Assembly (NCBI GenBank): GCA_026004535.1
Contig: BPJI01000004.1
Span: 1 to 31,637, forward strand
Direction of reading: 5' to 3'
DNA: 31,637 bases
Origin: Candidatus Parcubacteria bacterium
GTDB taxonomy: Bacteria; Patescibacteria; Paceibacteria; UBA6257; HR35
The translations under genes and the position numbers were made by a program. Positions within the stretch are counted from its first letter, which is position 1. Each line of letters opens with the position of its first letter. Below are positions 1 through 5,056 of the stretch, one piece after another. A model generated the notes under the pieces. It did not search any database and had not been told where the DNA came from. It saw nothing but the letters and a program-made list of their open reading frames with translations.

Positions 1-24
1 GAGGGCTATCGATAGAGGTTTCAT
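1..24 (-). CDS. start of a truncated gene at the window edge
   Basis: The minus strand reads ATG then KPLSIAL before the window ends, so at most eight residues are visible. The reason to believe it is a gene is the leader: the recurring motif (GGTCGTTGTTAA in coding direction) sits upstream with exactly 14 bases before this ATG, the same spacing as at four other genes here. The hydrophobic start would fit a membrane or secreted protein, but nothing more can be said. Confidence 0.4.
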
Positions 25-38
25 TGTGTCTGATAATG

Positions 39-50
39 TTAACAACGACC
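39..50 (-). promoter_or_regulatory. recurrent leader motif, copy a
   Basis: Coding-strand GGTCGTTGTTAA, a two-mismatch variant of the consensus GGTCGYAATTAA. It follows an A/T-rich TTATA stretch and precedes the ATG of the edge gene by 14 bases. Function unknown. Confidence 0.5.
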
Positions 51-79
51 CTATAACCTAATTTTAACTCATAAAATTT

Positions 80-358
80 TTATTTTTTAATTTTATTTTT
101 TTCTTCAAAATAAGAATTTTTGTAAAATTTCTCTCTAACAACAAAATCTCTTAATAAAAACCTAAAAATTTCATCAAATCTTTGCTTTAAATAAATAAAG
201 TTTAGTGTGCCATCTTCGTTAAAGTATTTTTTGTTCTGTCTCAATTCAATTTCTAATTGAACATATCTGTGTGCTTGATTGTAAATTGACATCAATTCAA
301 CCTGTTCTTTTTTGCTATAATGTAGTCTTTTAATTTGTTGTTCTTCTCTATTCTCCAT
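80..358 (-). CDS. small charged hypothetical protein (92 aa)
   Basis: The 92-residue protein starts MENREEQQIKRLH and is rich in K, E, R and aromatic residues, with predicted helical character and no cysteine motif or membrane segment. Its ATG overlaps the end of the preceding gene (ATGGAGAATAG shares 11 bases), which implies translational coupling. It is the last complete gene of the left-hand early-type block. No family is recognised. Confidence 0.7.
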   Translation of the reverse strand: MENREEQQIKRLHYSKKEQVELMSIYNQAHRYVQLEIELRQNKKYFNEDGTLNFIYLKQRFDEIFRFLLRDFVVREKFYKNSYFEEKNKIKK

Positions 359-572
359 CGTCTAATTTTTCAGCATCATAAGAATTATCTCCCGACCTTA
401 AAAATTCAATTGCCTGTTCTCTTGTTAATCCATTTTTTTTAGCCCATTCTTCAAGTAATAAAAAACCCTCATCTAACTCAAAATCTTGTAAATACTTATC
501 TAACCAATCATTCATATTTTCATAAAGTTCTTCTGCTTGTTGGATTATTTGTTCTATTTTTTCTTTATCCAT
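348..572 (-). CDS. small acidic helical protein (74 aa)
   Basis: An acidic protein of 74 residues, starting MDKEKIEQIIQQAEELYEN and ending in an acidic DAEKLDDGE tail. It looks all-helical, and the middle segment (WAKKNGLTREQAIEFLRSG, about residues 43-61) resembles a short UBA- or HTH-like helical hairpin, a weak resemblance only. The ATG overlaps the stop of the 130-aa zinc-binding gene upstream (ATGGATAA). No function is assigned. Confidence 0.7.
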   Translation of the reverse strand: MDKEKIEQIIQQAEELYENMNDWLDKYLQDFELDEGFLLLEEWAKKNGLTREQAIEFLRSGDNSYDAEKLDDGE

Positions 573-957
573 TGTTGTTTGTTTCGTCTGAAAATTCCGA
601 CTCTTCTTTTATAGAATAATAAGCATCTGCCTTATCCCAACAATCAAAACAATACCAATCTTCGTTATATTCTGGTTCATATTCCCCCTCGTTAATTTTT
701 TTCCATTTATAGCAAGACCTACATCTTTCAATTGTTGTTCCTCTAAACTTGTTAAAAATAACATCAACTATATAACCATACAAACTGCAAGCACATTTTC
801 TATTGTCGGAGTGTGAATAAGTTTGCCATATTTCCTCAATATCGTTTAGGTATTGAAGAACTAAATTTATTGTTGCTTCATCAACATTATCTACATTTTT
901 ATCCACTTTTTCTAAATTCATATTTTTATTGTTTGTTTTTAATTGACAACTATTCAT
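565..957 (-). CDS. small protein with three cysteine pairs, probable zinc binding (130 aa)
   Basis: Cysteines fall in three pairs: C55/C57 (CAC), C79/C82 (CRSC) and C103/C106 (CFDC). The last two pairs form a CxxC-x20-CxxC treble-clef or zinc-ribbon-like unit. The N-terminal 30 residues are polar and low-complexity, so a start at internal Met13 (MNLEKV) is possible. The ATG at 957 overlaps the stop of the 58-aa membrane gene (ATGAATAG). Small zinc proteins of this kind are common in phage early regions and may bind nucleic acid, but no specific family is recognised. Confidence 0.7.
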   Translation of the reverse strand: MNSCQLKTNNKNMNLEKVDKNVDNVDEATINLVLQYLNDIEEIWQTYSHSDNRKCACSLYGYIVDVIFNKFRGTTIERCRSCYKWKKINEGEYEPEYNEDWYCFDCWDKADAYYSIKEESEFSDETNNNG

Positions 958-1126
958 TTTGAATTAAATGTCTTAATTCAAATTCCGACAATGTTAAAGA
1001 ACAAATAGAAAAATCAATAAAATTTCTGTTTTTGTAAAGAAATCTACAATTTTCATAGTTATAAAAGTTTTTTGTTAAACCCATAACACCCAAGACAATC
1101 AAAGCAACAATTAAGATGTTTTTCAT
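950..1126 (-). CDS. 58-aa small membrane protein
   Basis: An ATG at 1126 opens a 58-codon frame starting MKNILIVALIVLGVMGLTK, a clear single transmembrane or signal-anchor segment (about residues 3-18), followed by an aromatic and charged tail with two cysteines. It fills what would otherwise be a gap. It sits downstream of the best promoter in the window (1165-1192) and of the leader motif, with exactly 14 bases from motif to ATG. There is no Shine-Dalgarno sequence; the upstream stretch is CAAAAAAATCAAAA. Its stop overlaps the next gene's ATG. Confidence 0.75.
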   Translation of the reverse strand: MKNILIVALIVLGVMGLTKNFYNYENCRFLYKNRNFIDFSICSLTLSEFELRHLIQNE

Positions 1127-1140
1127 TTTTGATTTTTTTG

Positions 1141-1152
1141 TTAATTGCGACC
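1141..1152 (-). promoter_or_regulatory. recurrent leader motif, copy b
   Basis: Coding-strand GGTCGCAATTAA, a consensus copy. It starts 12 bases downstream of the -10 box of the adjacent promoter, so it would lie near the 5' end of the transcript. It is 14 bases before the ATG of the 58-aa gene. Confidence 0.65.
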
Positions 1153-1164
1153 TTTATTATAAAG

Positions 1165-1192
1165 ATTATACATCATATTTTTAAAATGTCAA
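1165..1192 (-). promoter_or_regulatory. sigma70-type promoter for the leftmost operon
   Basis: On the minus strand TTGACA (1192-1187) and TATAAT (1170-1165) match both consensus hexamers exactly, with a 16-base spacer. Predicted transcription starts near 1158, giving a leader of about 30 bases that carries motif copy b. It lies just past the end of the initiator gene and would drive the genes from 1126 leftwards. Confidence 0.8.
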
Positions 1193-1219
1193 GTATTTAT
1201 AAAAAACATCAAAATAATC

Positions 1220-2053
1220 TTAAAATTTAATATCCCAAATAGTAAATTCTTCTTTTTTTTTCTTTTTTTTCTGTTTTCGTTCTTCTTGTGAAATTTCAAC
1301 ATTAATTTCTGATTTTTCCTCTGCGTTAACCATTTCTGTTTTATCATTCAATTTTTTCTTTAATGAACGGATATTTGAAATTGAATTTTGGCAATCAACA
1401 CACCTAAAGACATTAGGAGCAATTTCAACAGATGTTTGGGGACTTTTTACAAGCGTCTTTCGGCAATTAACACAAATAAATGTTTTCTCCTTTAATTGTG
1501 AAGAAATTGAAGAATTTGAGATTTGTGATGTTTTCGTAAGTTGGTGTTGATTTCCTCCTACCCGAGTGAGAGACTCTCTTATATTATTAATATTCTCTAT
1601 ATATTCTCTATTATTCTCTATTGGTGGTAGAATTTCGCCCACCCGAGTGGTAGAATTTAGACCGCCCGGGTGGTTTAATTCCTCCCACTCGGGTAGTAGC
1701 CCAGAAAGCAATTCAAGGTATTTTTCTGGCTTAAATTTATAAAAACTTACACGATACCACTTGTTTTCTTTATTGATTTCGCGTTGTTCTATTTCAAAAA
1801 TACCTAATTCTATTAGCTTTTTTTTATTAACTTTGATTTCAGCAGCAGATAAACCAGTTTCTTTTTGCAATTCTTCATTTGTGTGCCAAAATTCATCTCC
1901 TTCAATATTACTCCACCAATAAAGTAATTGACTTAAAAGAACACCGCCACTTACAGAGCCCATTATTTTAGCGTGAGCTGGATAATAAAGAACTGGTTTT
2001 TGATGTAATTTTTTTAAAACTTGTTTAAAATTAATTTTGATTTGTGGGTTCAT
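1220..2053 (-). CDS. phage replication initiator / replisome organizer-like protein (277 aa)
   Basis: The N-terminal half (VLYYPAHAKIMGSVSGGVLL, then a helix-turn-helix around ETGLSAAEIKVNKKKLIELG) matches the winged-helix domain typical of phage replisome organizers and DnaD/lambda-O-type initiators, which bind origin DNA and recruit helicase. A low-complexity linker follows, then a CxxC...CxxC zinc ribbon (CVNC and CVDC) and a very basic lysine-rich C-terminus. The linker is where the gene carries phased iterons and an A/T-rich tract (see 1558-1696). I prefer ATG 2053 (MNPQIKIN), which lies 12 bases beyond a hairpin. An upstream in-frame ATG at 2080 falls inside that hairpin loop. Helicase loader or loader-interaction roles are possible but not visible. 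Confidence 0.8.
   Translation of the reverse strand: MNPQIKINFKQVLKKLHQKPVLYYPAHAKIMGSVSGGVLLSQLLYWWSNIEGDEFWHTNEELQKETGLSAAEIKVNKKKLIELGIFEIEQREINKENKWYRVSFYKFKPEKYLELLSGLLPEWEELNHPGGLNSTTRVGEILPPIENNREYIENINNIRESLTRVGGNQHQLTKTSQISNSSISSQLKEKTFICVNCRKTLVKSPQTSVEIAPNVFRCVDCQNSISNIRSLKKKLNDKTEMVNAEEKSEINVEISQEERKQKKKKKKEEFTIWDIKF
1558..1696. other. candidate replication origin: phased iterons plus A/T-rich tract inside the initiator gene
   Basis: Four near-palindromic 12-mers related to CCACCCGAGTGG lie at 1558-1569, 1639-1650, 1662-1673 and 1685-1696 (plus-strand CTACCCGAGTGA, CCACCCGAGTGG, CCGCCCGGGTGG, CCACTCGGGTAG). The last three have centres exactly 23 bp apart, about two helical turns. 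Between the first and second is an A/T-rich tract (1571-1622) with three copies of TATTCTCTAT. Iterons next to an unwinding tract, inside the initiator gene, is the known organisation of the lambda origin in gene O. Confidence 0.7.
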
Positions 2054-2065
2054 AAAAGTAATTAA

Positions 2066-2094
2066 GGGGAATAGAGACATTAGCCATATTCCCC
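2066..2094 (-). promoter_or_regulatory. leader hairpin before the initiator gene
   Basis: Coding-strand GGGGAATA pairs perfectly with TATTCCCC (8 bp, 13-base loop). The hairpin ends 12 bases before ATG 2053. The 5' arm carries a purine-rich run (AAAGGGGG) that could serve as a ribosome site brought closer by folding. It is the second of two similar leader units in tandem. Confidence 0.6.
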
Positions 2095-2096
2095 CT

Positions 2097-2171
2097 TTAT
2101 TTTTTAATGAAACCTAAATTTCCAAATTGATTTTCTATTTCGTTTGTGTTATAATTATTTTCTTGTGTCAT
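2097..2171 (-). CDS. 24-aa micro-ORF
   Basis: ATG at 2171 opens 24 codons (begins MTQENNYNTNEIENQF, ends GNLGFIKK) between the 70-aa membrane gene and the initiator. Support is contextual: a 12-bp leader hairpin ends nine bases before its ATG, as at other genes here. Its 3' end (TTTAGGTTTCATTAAAA) resembles the 3' end of the gene before it. It could be a leader peptide controlling the initiator, or simply spacer. Confidence 0.4.
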   Translation of the reverse strand: MTQENNYNTNEIENQFGNLGFIKK

Positions 2172-2180
2172 TTTGTTTTA

Positions 2181-2215
2181 GGGGAAGCATAAAAACAATT
2201 GCCTTATGCTCCCCC
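2181..2215 (-). promoter_or_regulatory. leader hairpin before the 24-aa ORF
   Basis: Coding-strand GGGGGAGCATAA pairs with TTATGCTTCCCC (12 bp with one G-U, 11-base loop). The base of the stem is nine bases before ATG 2171. Upstream is a G-run (AAGGGGGG). There is no trailing T-run, so it is not an obvious terminator. Confidence 0.6.
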
Positions 2216-2223
2216 CTTCTTTT

Positions 2224-2436
2224 TTACTGCAACCTAAATTCAAATCTTTCTTCCTGGGGTAAGTATTTTACGGGTTCTTGAGGTGCTAAAAGTTCTCGTA
2301 TAAACGCAACAATAAAAACTATTACAAAAGCTATTGCTACATACAAAACAATTGCTCTCCACAACCATTCCCATACAACTCTAAACATTGAAGGATTTTT
2401 TGTCTCTAACCAATCTTTATAATCTTTCCAGCTCAT
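2224..2436 (-). CDS. 70-aa single-pass membrane protein
   Basis: Residues about 22-48 (RVVWEWLWRAIVLYVAIAFV and on) form one long hydrophobic helix. A short tryptophan- and lysine-rich N-terminus precedes it and a charged C-terminus (PQEERFEFRLQ) follows. A consensus leader motif lies exactly 14 bases before the ATG and overlaps the stop codon of the SWIM protein gene. Possible roles include a superinfection or inner-membrane factor, but nothing in the sequence fixes one. Confidence 0.7.
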   Translation of the reverse strand: MSWKDYKDWLETKNPSMFRVVWEWLWRAIVLYVAIAFVIVFIVAFIRELLAPQEPVKYLPQEERFEFRLQ

Positions 2437-2450
2437 TTTTTGTTTTATGG

Positions 2451-2462
2451 TTAATCACGACC
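2451..2462 (-). promoter_or_regulatory. recurrent leader motif, copy g
   Basis: Coding-strand GGTCGTGATTAA. Its terminal TAA is the stop codon of the SWIM-domain gene, and it ends 14 bases before the ATG at 2436. The motif is therefore partly coding (Gly-Arg-Asp-stop). Confidence 0.6.
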
Positions 2463-2792
2463 TAATATTTTTTTCCAAAAAACAGAAAATGGATTTTCTT
2501 TTTCAGAAAGAATAATTTTTAAAGATGTTTGCCAGTATTGAGAATGCTTACATTTTCCACGAAAAGTAAAAGCAGGACAATCGCAAATGATGTCCTTTGT
2601 TTTGTGGTTATACCAAACAAAATATCTAAAATCATCATCCAGATTTAATCTTTCTTTGCTTTTGGGAGATGGTTTGTAGATGTGAAGCAAAATCCAACCA
2701 AATTTTTTTCTTTGAGTTTCATCAAGAGTCAAAAAAGTTTCCAGAGTTTTCTTTTTGTGTTTTCTCAAAAAATCCTCTTCTATTTGGCTCAT
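2451..2792 (-). CDS. SWIM zinc-finger protein (113 aa)
   Basis: The segment CDCPAFTFRGKCKH, after an FVWYNHKTKDIIC strand, is a CxCx8CxH signature characteristic of SWIM zinc fingers. These mediate DNA or protein binding and are found in recombination accessory factors and transposases. The protein is basic with a helical N-terminus. I choose ATG 2792 (MSQIEEDFLRKH); a frame open further upstream would overlap the previous gene much more. Even so the overlap is 71 bases, unusually long here. The neighbouring initiator and OB-like genes suggest a role in DNA replication or recombination (inference). Confidence 0.65.
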   Translation of the reverse strand: MSQIEEDFLRKHKKKTLETFLTLDETQRKKFGWILLHIYKPSPKSKERLNLDDDFRYFVWYNHKTKDIICDCPAFTFRGKCKHSQYWQTSLKIILSEKENPFSVFWKKILGRD

Positions 2793-3195
2793 CTTTTTTA
2801 TATTTAAGAAAGATTTCAATCTTTGACTTATCAAGTGATGATAGTTCTTCTTTTTTGACAAATTCAACCGAATAAGATATTTTCCATTTTTCCCCAATCT
2901 TTGTTTTTATTCCCCTGATATTAAAAACATTTCCTTGATTGATTGGTATCAAAGAGTTTATTAGAGATAATGAGCGAGTTAAACAAGTTAAATAATCTCC
3001 ATTGTTTTCATCTTTAAACAAATACAAAATAGCTTTTTCTTTTTCCTGTGTTTGGGGATTAAGCACATCTACAGTTCTACCAGCCAAATATTTCAAATTA
3101 AGCCATTCTTTTTTATTTTCACCCTTCATATCCAGAGATAACCTTAAAAACCCACTTCCCTGTTGTTGTAAAAAAATTTTTTCTAAATCACTCAT
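2722..3195 (-). CDS. hypothetical beta-rich protein, possibly OB-fold (157 aa)
   Basis: The protein begins MSDLEKIFLQQQGSGFLRLS. Alternating strands, a central GNVFNIRGIKTKIGEKW segment and a polar C-terminal tail ending in NSGNFFDS resemble the shape of single-stranded DNA-binding or OB-fold proteins, but no decisive motif is visible. I choose ATG 3195, whose ATGAGTGA overlaps the stop of the HTH gene by eight bases. The position between a DNA-binding HTH and a SWIM protein fits DNA metabolism. Confidence in the gene is good, in the fold low. Confidence 0.65.
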   Translation of the reverse strand: MSDLEKIFLQQQGSGFLRLSLDMKGENKKEWLNLKYLAGRTVDVLNPQTQEKEKAILYLFKDENNGDYLTCLTRSLSLINSLIPINQGNVFNIRGIKTKIGEKWKISYSVEFVKKEELSSLDKSKIEIFLKYKKDEPNRRGFFEKTQKENSGNFFDS

Positions 3196-3376
3196 TTTTA
3201 AACTTTTCAATAAATTTTAGAACATCATCTTTACTATAAAGTCTTTGTTTTAAGCCAATCTTTTTTGTTTTAAATGGCTTTTTCTTGTATAAAATCATAT
3301 CAATAACGGGACGAGACCATTCAAGTTCTTTTTGGAATAGTTTTATAAGCTCACTTCGTCTTATCCATTCTGACAT
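3188..3376 (-). CDS. excisionase/MerR-like small HTH protein (62 aa)
   Basis: A 62-residue protein made almost entirely of a winged-helix-like unit: helix SELIKLFQKE, a recognition segment RPVIDMILYKKKPF, a basic wing KTKKIGLKQRLYS and a final helix DDVLKFIEKF. This matches small excisionase/MerR-type DNA-binding modules. It is the first gene after a strong terminator and promoter, a usual place for a regulator. An SD-like GAGG lies five bases from the ATG, so it differs from most genes here. It may act as a repressor, an excisionase or an early regulator. Confidence 0.7.
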   Translation of the reverse strand: MSEWIRRSELIKLFQKELEWSRPVIDMILYKKKPFKTKKIGLKQRLYSKDDVLKFIEKFKNE

Positions 3377-3398
3377 ATTTTCCTCTTCATATTTTTAA

Positions 3399-3410
3399 TT
3401 AATTACGACC
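3399..3410 (-). promoter_or_regulatory. recurrent leader motif, copy c
   Basis: Coding-strand GGTCGTAATTAA, nine bases downstream of the -10 box of the adjacent promoter. The gap to the HTH ATG is 22 bases, longer than the usual 14, and an SD-like GAGG fills it. Confidence 0.6.
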
Positions 3411-3419
3411 ATTTATATA

Positions 3420-3448
3420 AGTATAACTCATTTGCTTTTGTTTGTCAA
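3420..3448 (-). promoter_or_regulatory. sigma70-type promoter for the early-type block
   Basis: TTGACA (3448-3443) and TATACT (3425-3420) on the minus strand are separated by 17 bases. It lies immediately after a terminator, so it restarts transcription for the HTH, OB-like and SWIM genes and the initiator. Transcripts would start just before motif copy c. Confidence 0.8.
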
Positions 3449-3450
3449 AT

Positions 3451-3481
3451 AAAAAATGGGATGGGGTTTTTAATCCCATCC
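3451..3481 (-). terminator. strong intrinsic terminator ending the Cas4-like cassette
   Basis: Coding-strand GGGATGGG, an AT-rich loop, then CCCATCCC followed directly by ATTTTTTA. The stem of at least eight G/C-rich base pairs plus the T-run is a textbook rho-independent terminator. It marks the downstream edge of the cassette of unusual composition. Confidence 0.85.
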
Positions 3482-3510
3482 CTATGGGTGGAGCAGTGGG
3501 TCTGGTGTAA

Positions 3511-4143
3511 TCAGAGAACTTCAATTTCGTGTCGGTGATCCCGGCAAGAACATCTTGGGGGTGTATCGGAGATTAAGAGATAATGTAGGGTTTCGGCACG
3601 ATTGATTAGGTGTTGAACGTGCCAGTTAGATATGATTGTTTGAAACTCTTTAATCCCCAATCCACCTTCTGATGTATAGCCGGAATATATCAGGGAGCCT
3701 TCAAGGCATTTCAGAGCCTTAAGATAGAAATTGAGCTGGAGGAGGTGTTCAAATTTAGGCTTGGGAGGAATTACTCTGGTGTGCTTAAACTCATAGACCC
3801 TGCCGTCCTTAATGGCATCAGCGTGTCCTACAATGAGTATGACACCAGAGGTAAGTTGAACCTCCATTGAACACTCAATTTCTACCCTGTCCCAGAAACG
3901 CCTTCCTTCGCTTGTTAGATTCTGTATTAGCCGATGGAAAACTACTCCTCCAGCTAATAACAGAATCACCTCATCGGGTATCTCGTCTGATGTTTTGCCG
4001 TGAAAGTTTTTATAGTAGTTCCATTGTTTTCTGGAACAACTCCACGACAAAACACTGGGACGATAAACACCAATTTGAACGGGACTTGAGTGTCCTCCGA
4101 AGTATTTCCGACGACAGAAATCAGCAAGGAGTTTTTGAAGCAT
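3511..4143 (-). CDS. Cas4-like / RecB-family PD-(D/E)XK nuclease (about 210 aa)
   Basis: Numbering from ATG 4143: RPSVLSWSCSRKQWNYYK (28-45) matches the Cas4 N-terminal Cys block; GHAD (106-109), EFK (118-120) and QLNFY (136-140) match the GhxD, ExK and QxxxY motifs of Cas4/RecB nucleases; a late CSCRDH (about 198-203) gives further cysteines for an iron-sulfur cluster. Known members process DNA ends as exonucleases. ATGs at 4149, 4146 and 4143 follow GGAGG; the last two have normal spacing. The gene overlaps the end of the 99-aa gene. Base composition and the clear SD differ from the rest of the window, pointing to recent transfer. There is no CRISPR array or other cas gene nearby. Confidence 0.8.
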   Translation of the reverse strand: MLQKLLADFCRRKYFGGHSSPVQIGVYRPSVLSWSCSRKQWNYYKNFHGKTSDEIPDEVILLLAGGVVFHRLIQNLTSEGRRFWDRVEIECSMEVQLTSGVILIVGHADAIKDGRVYEFKHTRVIPPKPKFEHLLQLNFYLKALKCLEGSLIYSGYTSEGGLGIKEFQTIISNWHVQHLINRAETLHYLLISDTPPRCSCRDHRHEIEVL

Positions 4144-4420
4144 CATCATCACCTCCGGGGATAAATATCTGAAGTTCGCGGACAAGAGACTTGGGAATAC
4201 ACACGAAGGAGCAGTCTGAACTGGGACGAATTAAGCTGTTATCCTCAAAGACCGTCAGGCTGTAGACAACATAATAATGGGATTCGTCTTCAAGGATAAA
4301 GCCATAGCTGGTTTGAAGGCACACCGACAACAATCTGCCTATGAGAAGATCCTGATAAGAAACCTCGTTAGTTTCCCAGGCATCTTCCCAGATGATTACG
4401 CCAATTCCCAGAGCATGCAT
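4121..4420 (-). CDS. hypothetical protein cotranscribed with the Cas4-like nuclease (99 aa)
   Basis: A beta-rich protein of 99 residues (begins MHALGIGVIIWEDAWETNEV) with three cysteines before the C-terminus and no recognised motif. It starts eight bases after a strong AGGAGG, rare in this window, and its end overlaps the start of the Cas4-like gene, so the two form one translational unit. A regulator, inhibitor or partner of the nuclease is possible by position only. Base composition is higher in G+C than that of the phage genes. Confidence 0.65.
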   Translation of the reverse strand: MHALGIGVIIWEDAWETNEVSYQDLLIGRLLSVCLQTSYGFILEDESHYYVVYSLTVFEDNSLIRPSSDCSFVCIPKSLVRELQIFIPGGDDDASKTPC

Positions 4421-4451
4421 TTCTCATCCCTCCTGTTAGTGTGCGTTAATA

Positions 4452-4530
4452 GTGGGTTTTGTTCCCACCATATCGGGGAGGGGAAAAGGTCGCAAAACCT
4501 CCCCGCTATGCTGGGAGCTTTACCCCCAGC
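4452..4530 (-). promoter_or_regulatory. three-hairpin structured leader upstream of the Cas4-like cassette
   Basis: Three hairpins lie in a row: GTGGG/CCCAC (4452-4468), CGGGGAGG/CCTCCCCG (4474-4505, 16-base loop) and GCTGGG/CCCAGC (4510-4530). They lie between a 14-codon ORF and the AGGAGG of the 99-aa gene. The middle loop contains, on the minus strand, TTGCGACC, the exact complement of GGTCGCAA in the leader motif. Read on the plus strand, the right-hand hairpin is followed by TGTTTTTT and could be a terminator for rightward transcription. Confidence 0.5.
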
Positions 4531-4536
4531 TGTTTT

Positions 4537-4581
4537 TTATTTCTTTCTTGATTTCCTTGAAGTCTTTTTATGTTTAGGCAT
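4537..4581 (-). CDS. 14-aa basic micro-ORF
   Basis: ATG at 4581 opens MPKHKKTSRKSRKK and a stop. The peptide is almost entirely basic. A variant leader motif lies 21 bases upstream. It could be a leader peptide for the cassette or chance; its length alone gives no support. Confidence 0.25.
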   Translation of the reverse strand: MPKHKKTSRKSRKK

Positions 4582-4602
4582 TTTAAACGGACAAAAACCT
4601 TA

Positions 4603-4614
4603 TAAATTACGACC
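4603..4614 (-). promoter_or_regulatory. recurrent leader motif, copy d (variant)
   Basis: Coding-strand GGTCGTAATTTA, one mismatch from the consensus. It lies between the large inverted repeat (4625-4708) and the 14-codon ORF, with 21 bases to the ATG. Confidence 0.45.
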
Positions 4615-4624
4615 AACTACCCCA

Positions 4625-4708
4625 TAGAATGCCACCAGAGAAGAGAAAAACTTTTGGTAGGTATCATCCTATTTACCCAACAATTTTCTCTTAAATGGTG
4701 ACATTCTA
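4625..4708 (-). ncRNA. large intergenic stem-loop (element C)
   Basis: The arms 4625-4650 and 4684-4708 are near-perfect inverted repeats (TAGAATG, then CACCA, then AAGAGAAAA on one arm, with only a few mismatches). The loop of about 35 bases contains a smaller TAGG/CCTA pairing. No ORF explains it; the region 4582-4784 is otherwise non-coding apart from motif copy d. Its outer stem, internal loop, A/T-rich inner stem and apical ATACC recall elements A and B, without clear sequence identity. It could instead be an insertion footprint at the cassette border. Confidence 0.5.
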
Positions 4709-4784
4709 AAGCAATTTTTAACTTTTATAGTGTTCTTTGATGCTGAAAAATAACGATTTTAATATACTTTTTTAGGTCTATTTT

Positions 4785-5054
4785 TTAATCAATTTCTTCT
4801 TCAATTTCTTCATCAAATATATCTTCTTCAGGGATATCTTCTATATCTTCTTCTTCAAGTTCTCTTTCTTCAATTAATTCTTCTTGATTTGTCATTTTAG
4901 ATTTTCCTTTTGTTTTTAATAAATCACGACTCAATATTTCAAATTTACCACAATAAGAACAATAAAAAGTATGTAAAAAGCCCTCTTGTTTAGAACGAAC
5001 ATACAACATCTTATGCCTACATATTTCACATATTGGATTAGAAAAACTAAACAT
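4785..5054 (-). CDS. zinc-ribbon protein with acidic tail (89 aa)
   Basis: The N-terminal half has CEIC (about residues 9-12) and CSYC (about 32-35), a CxxC...CxxC zinc ribbon. The C-terminal third is extremely acidic (EEREL, EEEDIEDIPEED, EEIEEEID), a DNA-mimic-like or disordered tail. Between them is a variant leader motif (coding GAGTCGTGATTTATTAA, giving SRDLL), followed by AAAGGAAAA and an in-frame ATG at 4895. A separate 36-aa acidic product may therefore also be made, or two genes have fused. It lies downstream of the holin candidate. Confidence 0.6.
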   Translation of the reverse strand: MFSFSNPICEICRHKMLYVRSKQEGFLHTFYCSYCGKFEILSRDLLKTKGKSKMTNQEELIEERELEEEDIEDIPEEDIFDEEIEEEID

Positions 5055-5056
5055 TG

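Noticed and set aside
1571..1622. The repeated TATTCTCTAT tract considered as a minisatellite or CRISPR-like array.
   Set aside because: The units are about 10 bases with no spacers, and the tract is flanked by phased iterons inside an initiator gene, so an origin unwinding tract explains it better.
3511..4143. Cas4-like gene as part of a CRISPR-Cas locus.
   Set aside because: No repeats with spacers and no other cas-like gene are visible in the window. Stand-alone phage Cas4-like nucleases are known.
4510..4538. Rightward intrinsic terminator (GCTGGG/CCCAGC then TGTTTTTT on the plus strand).
   Set aside because: No rightward gene is supported upstream of it, so I kept it only as part of the structured leader and note the alternative there.
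4277..4627. Plus-strand frame of 116 codons across the cassette leader.
   Set aside because: It runs antisense through the SD-led 99-aa gene and the hairpins, has no ribosome site of its own, and shows no recognisable protein features.
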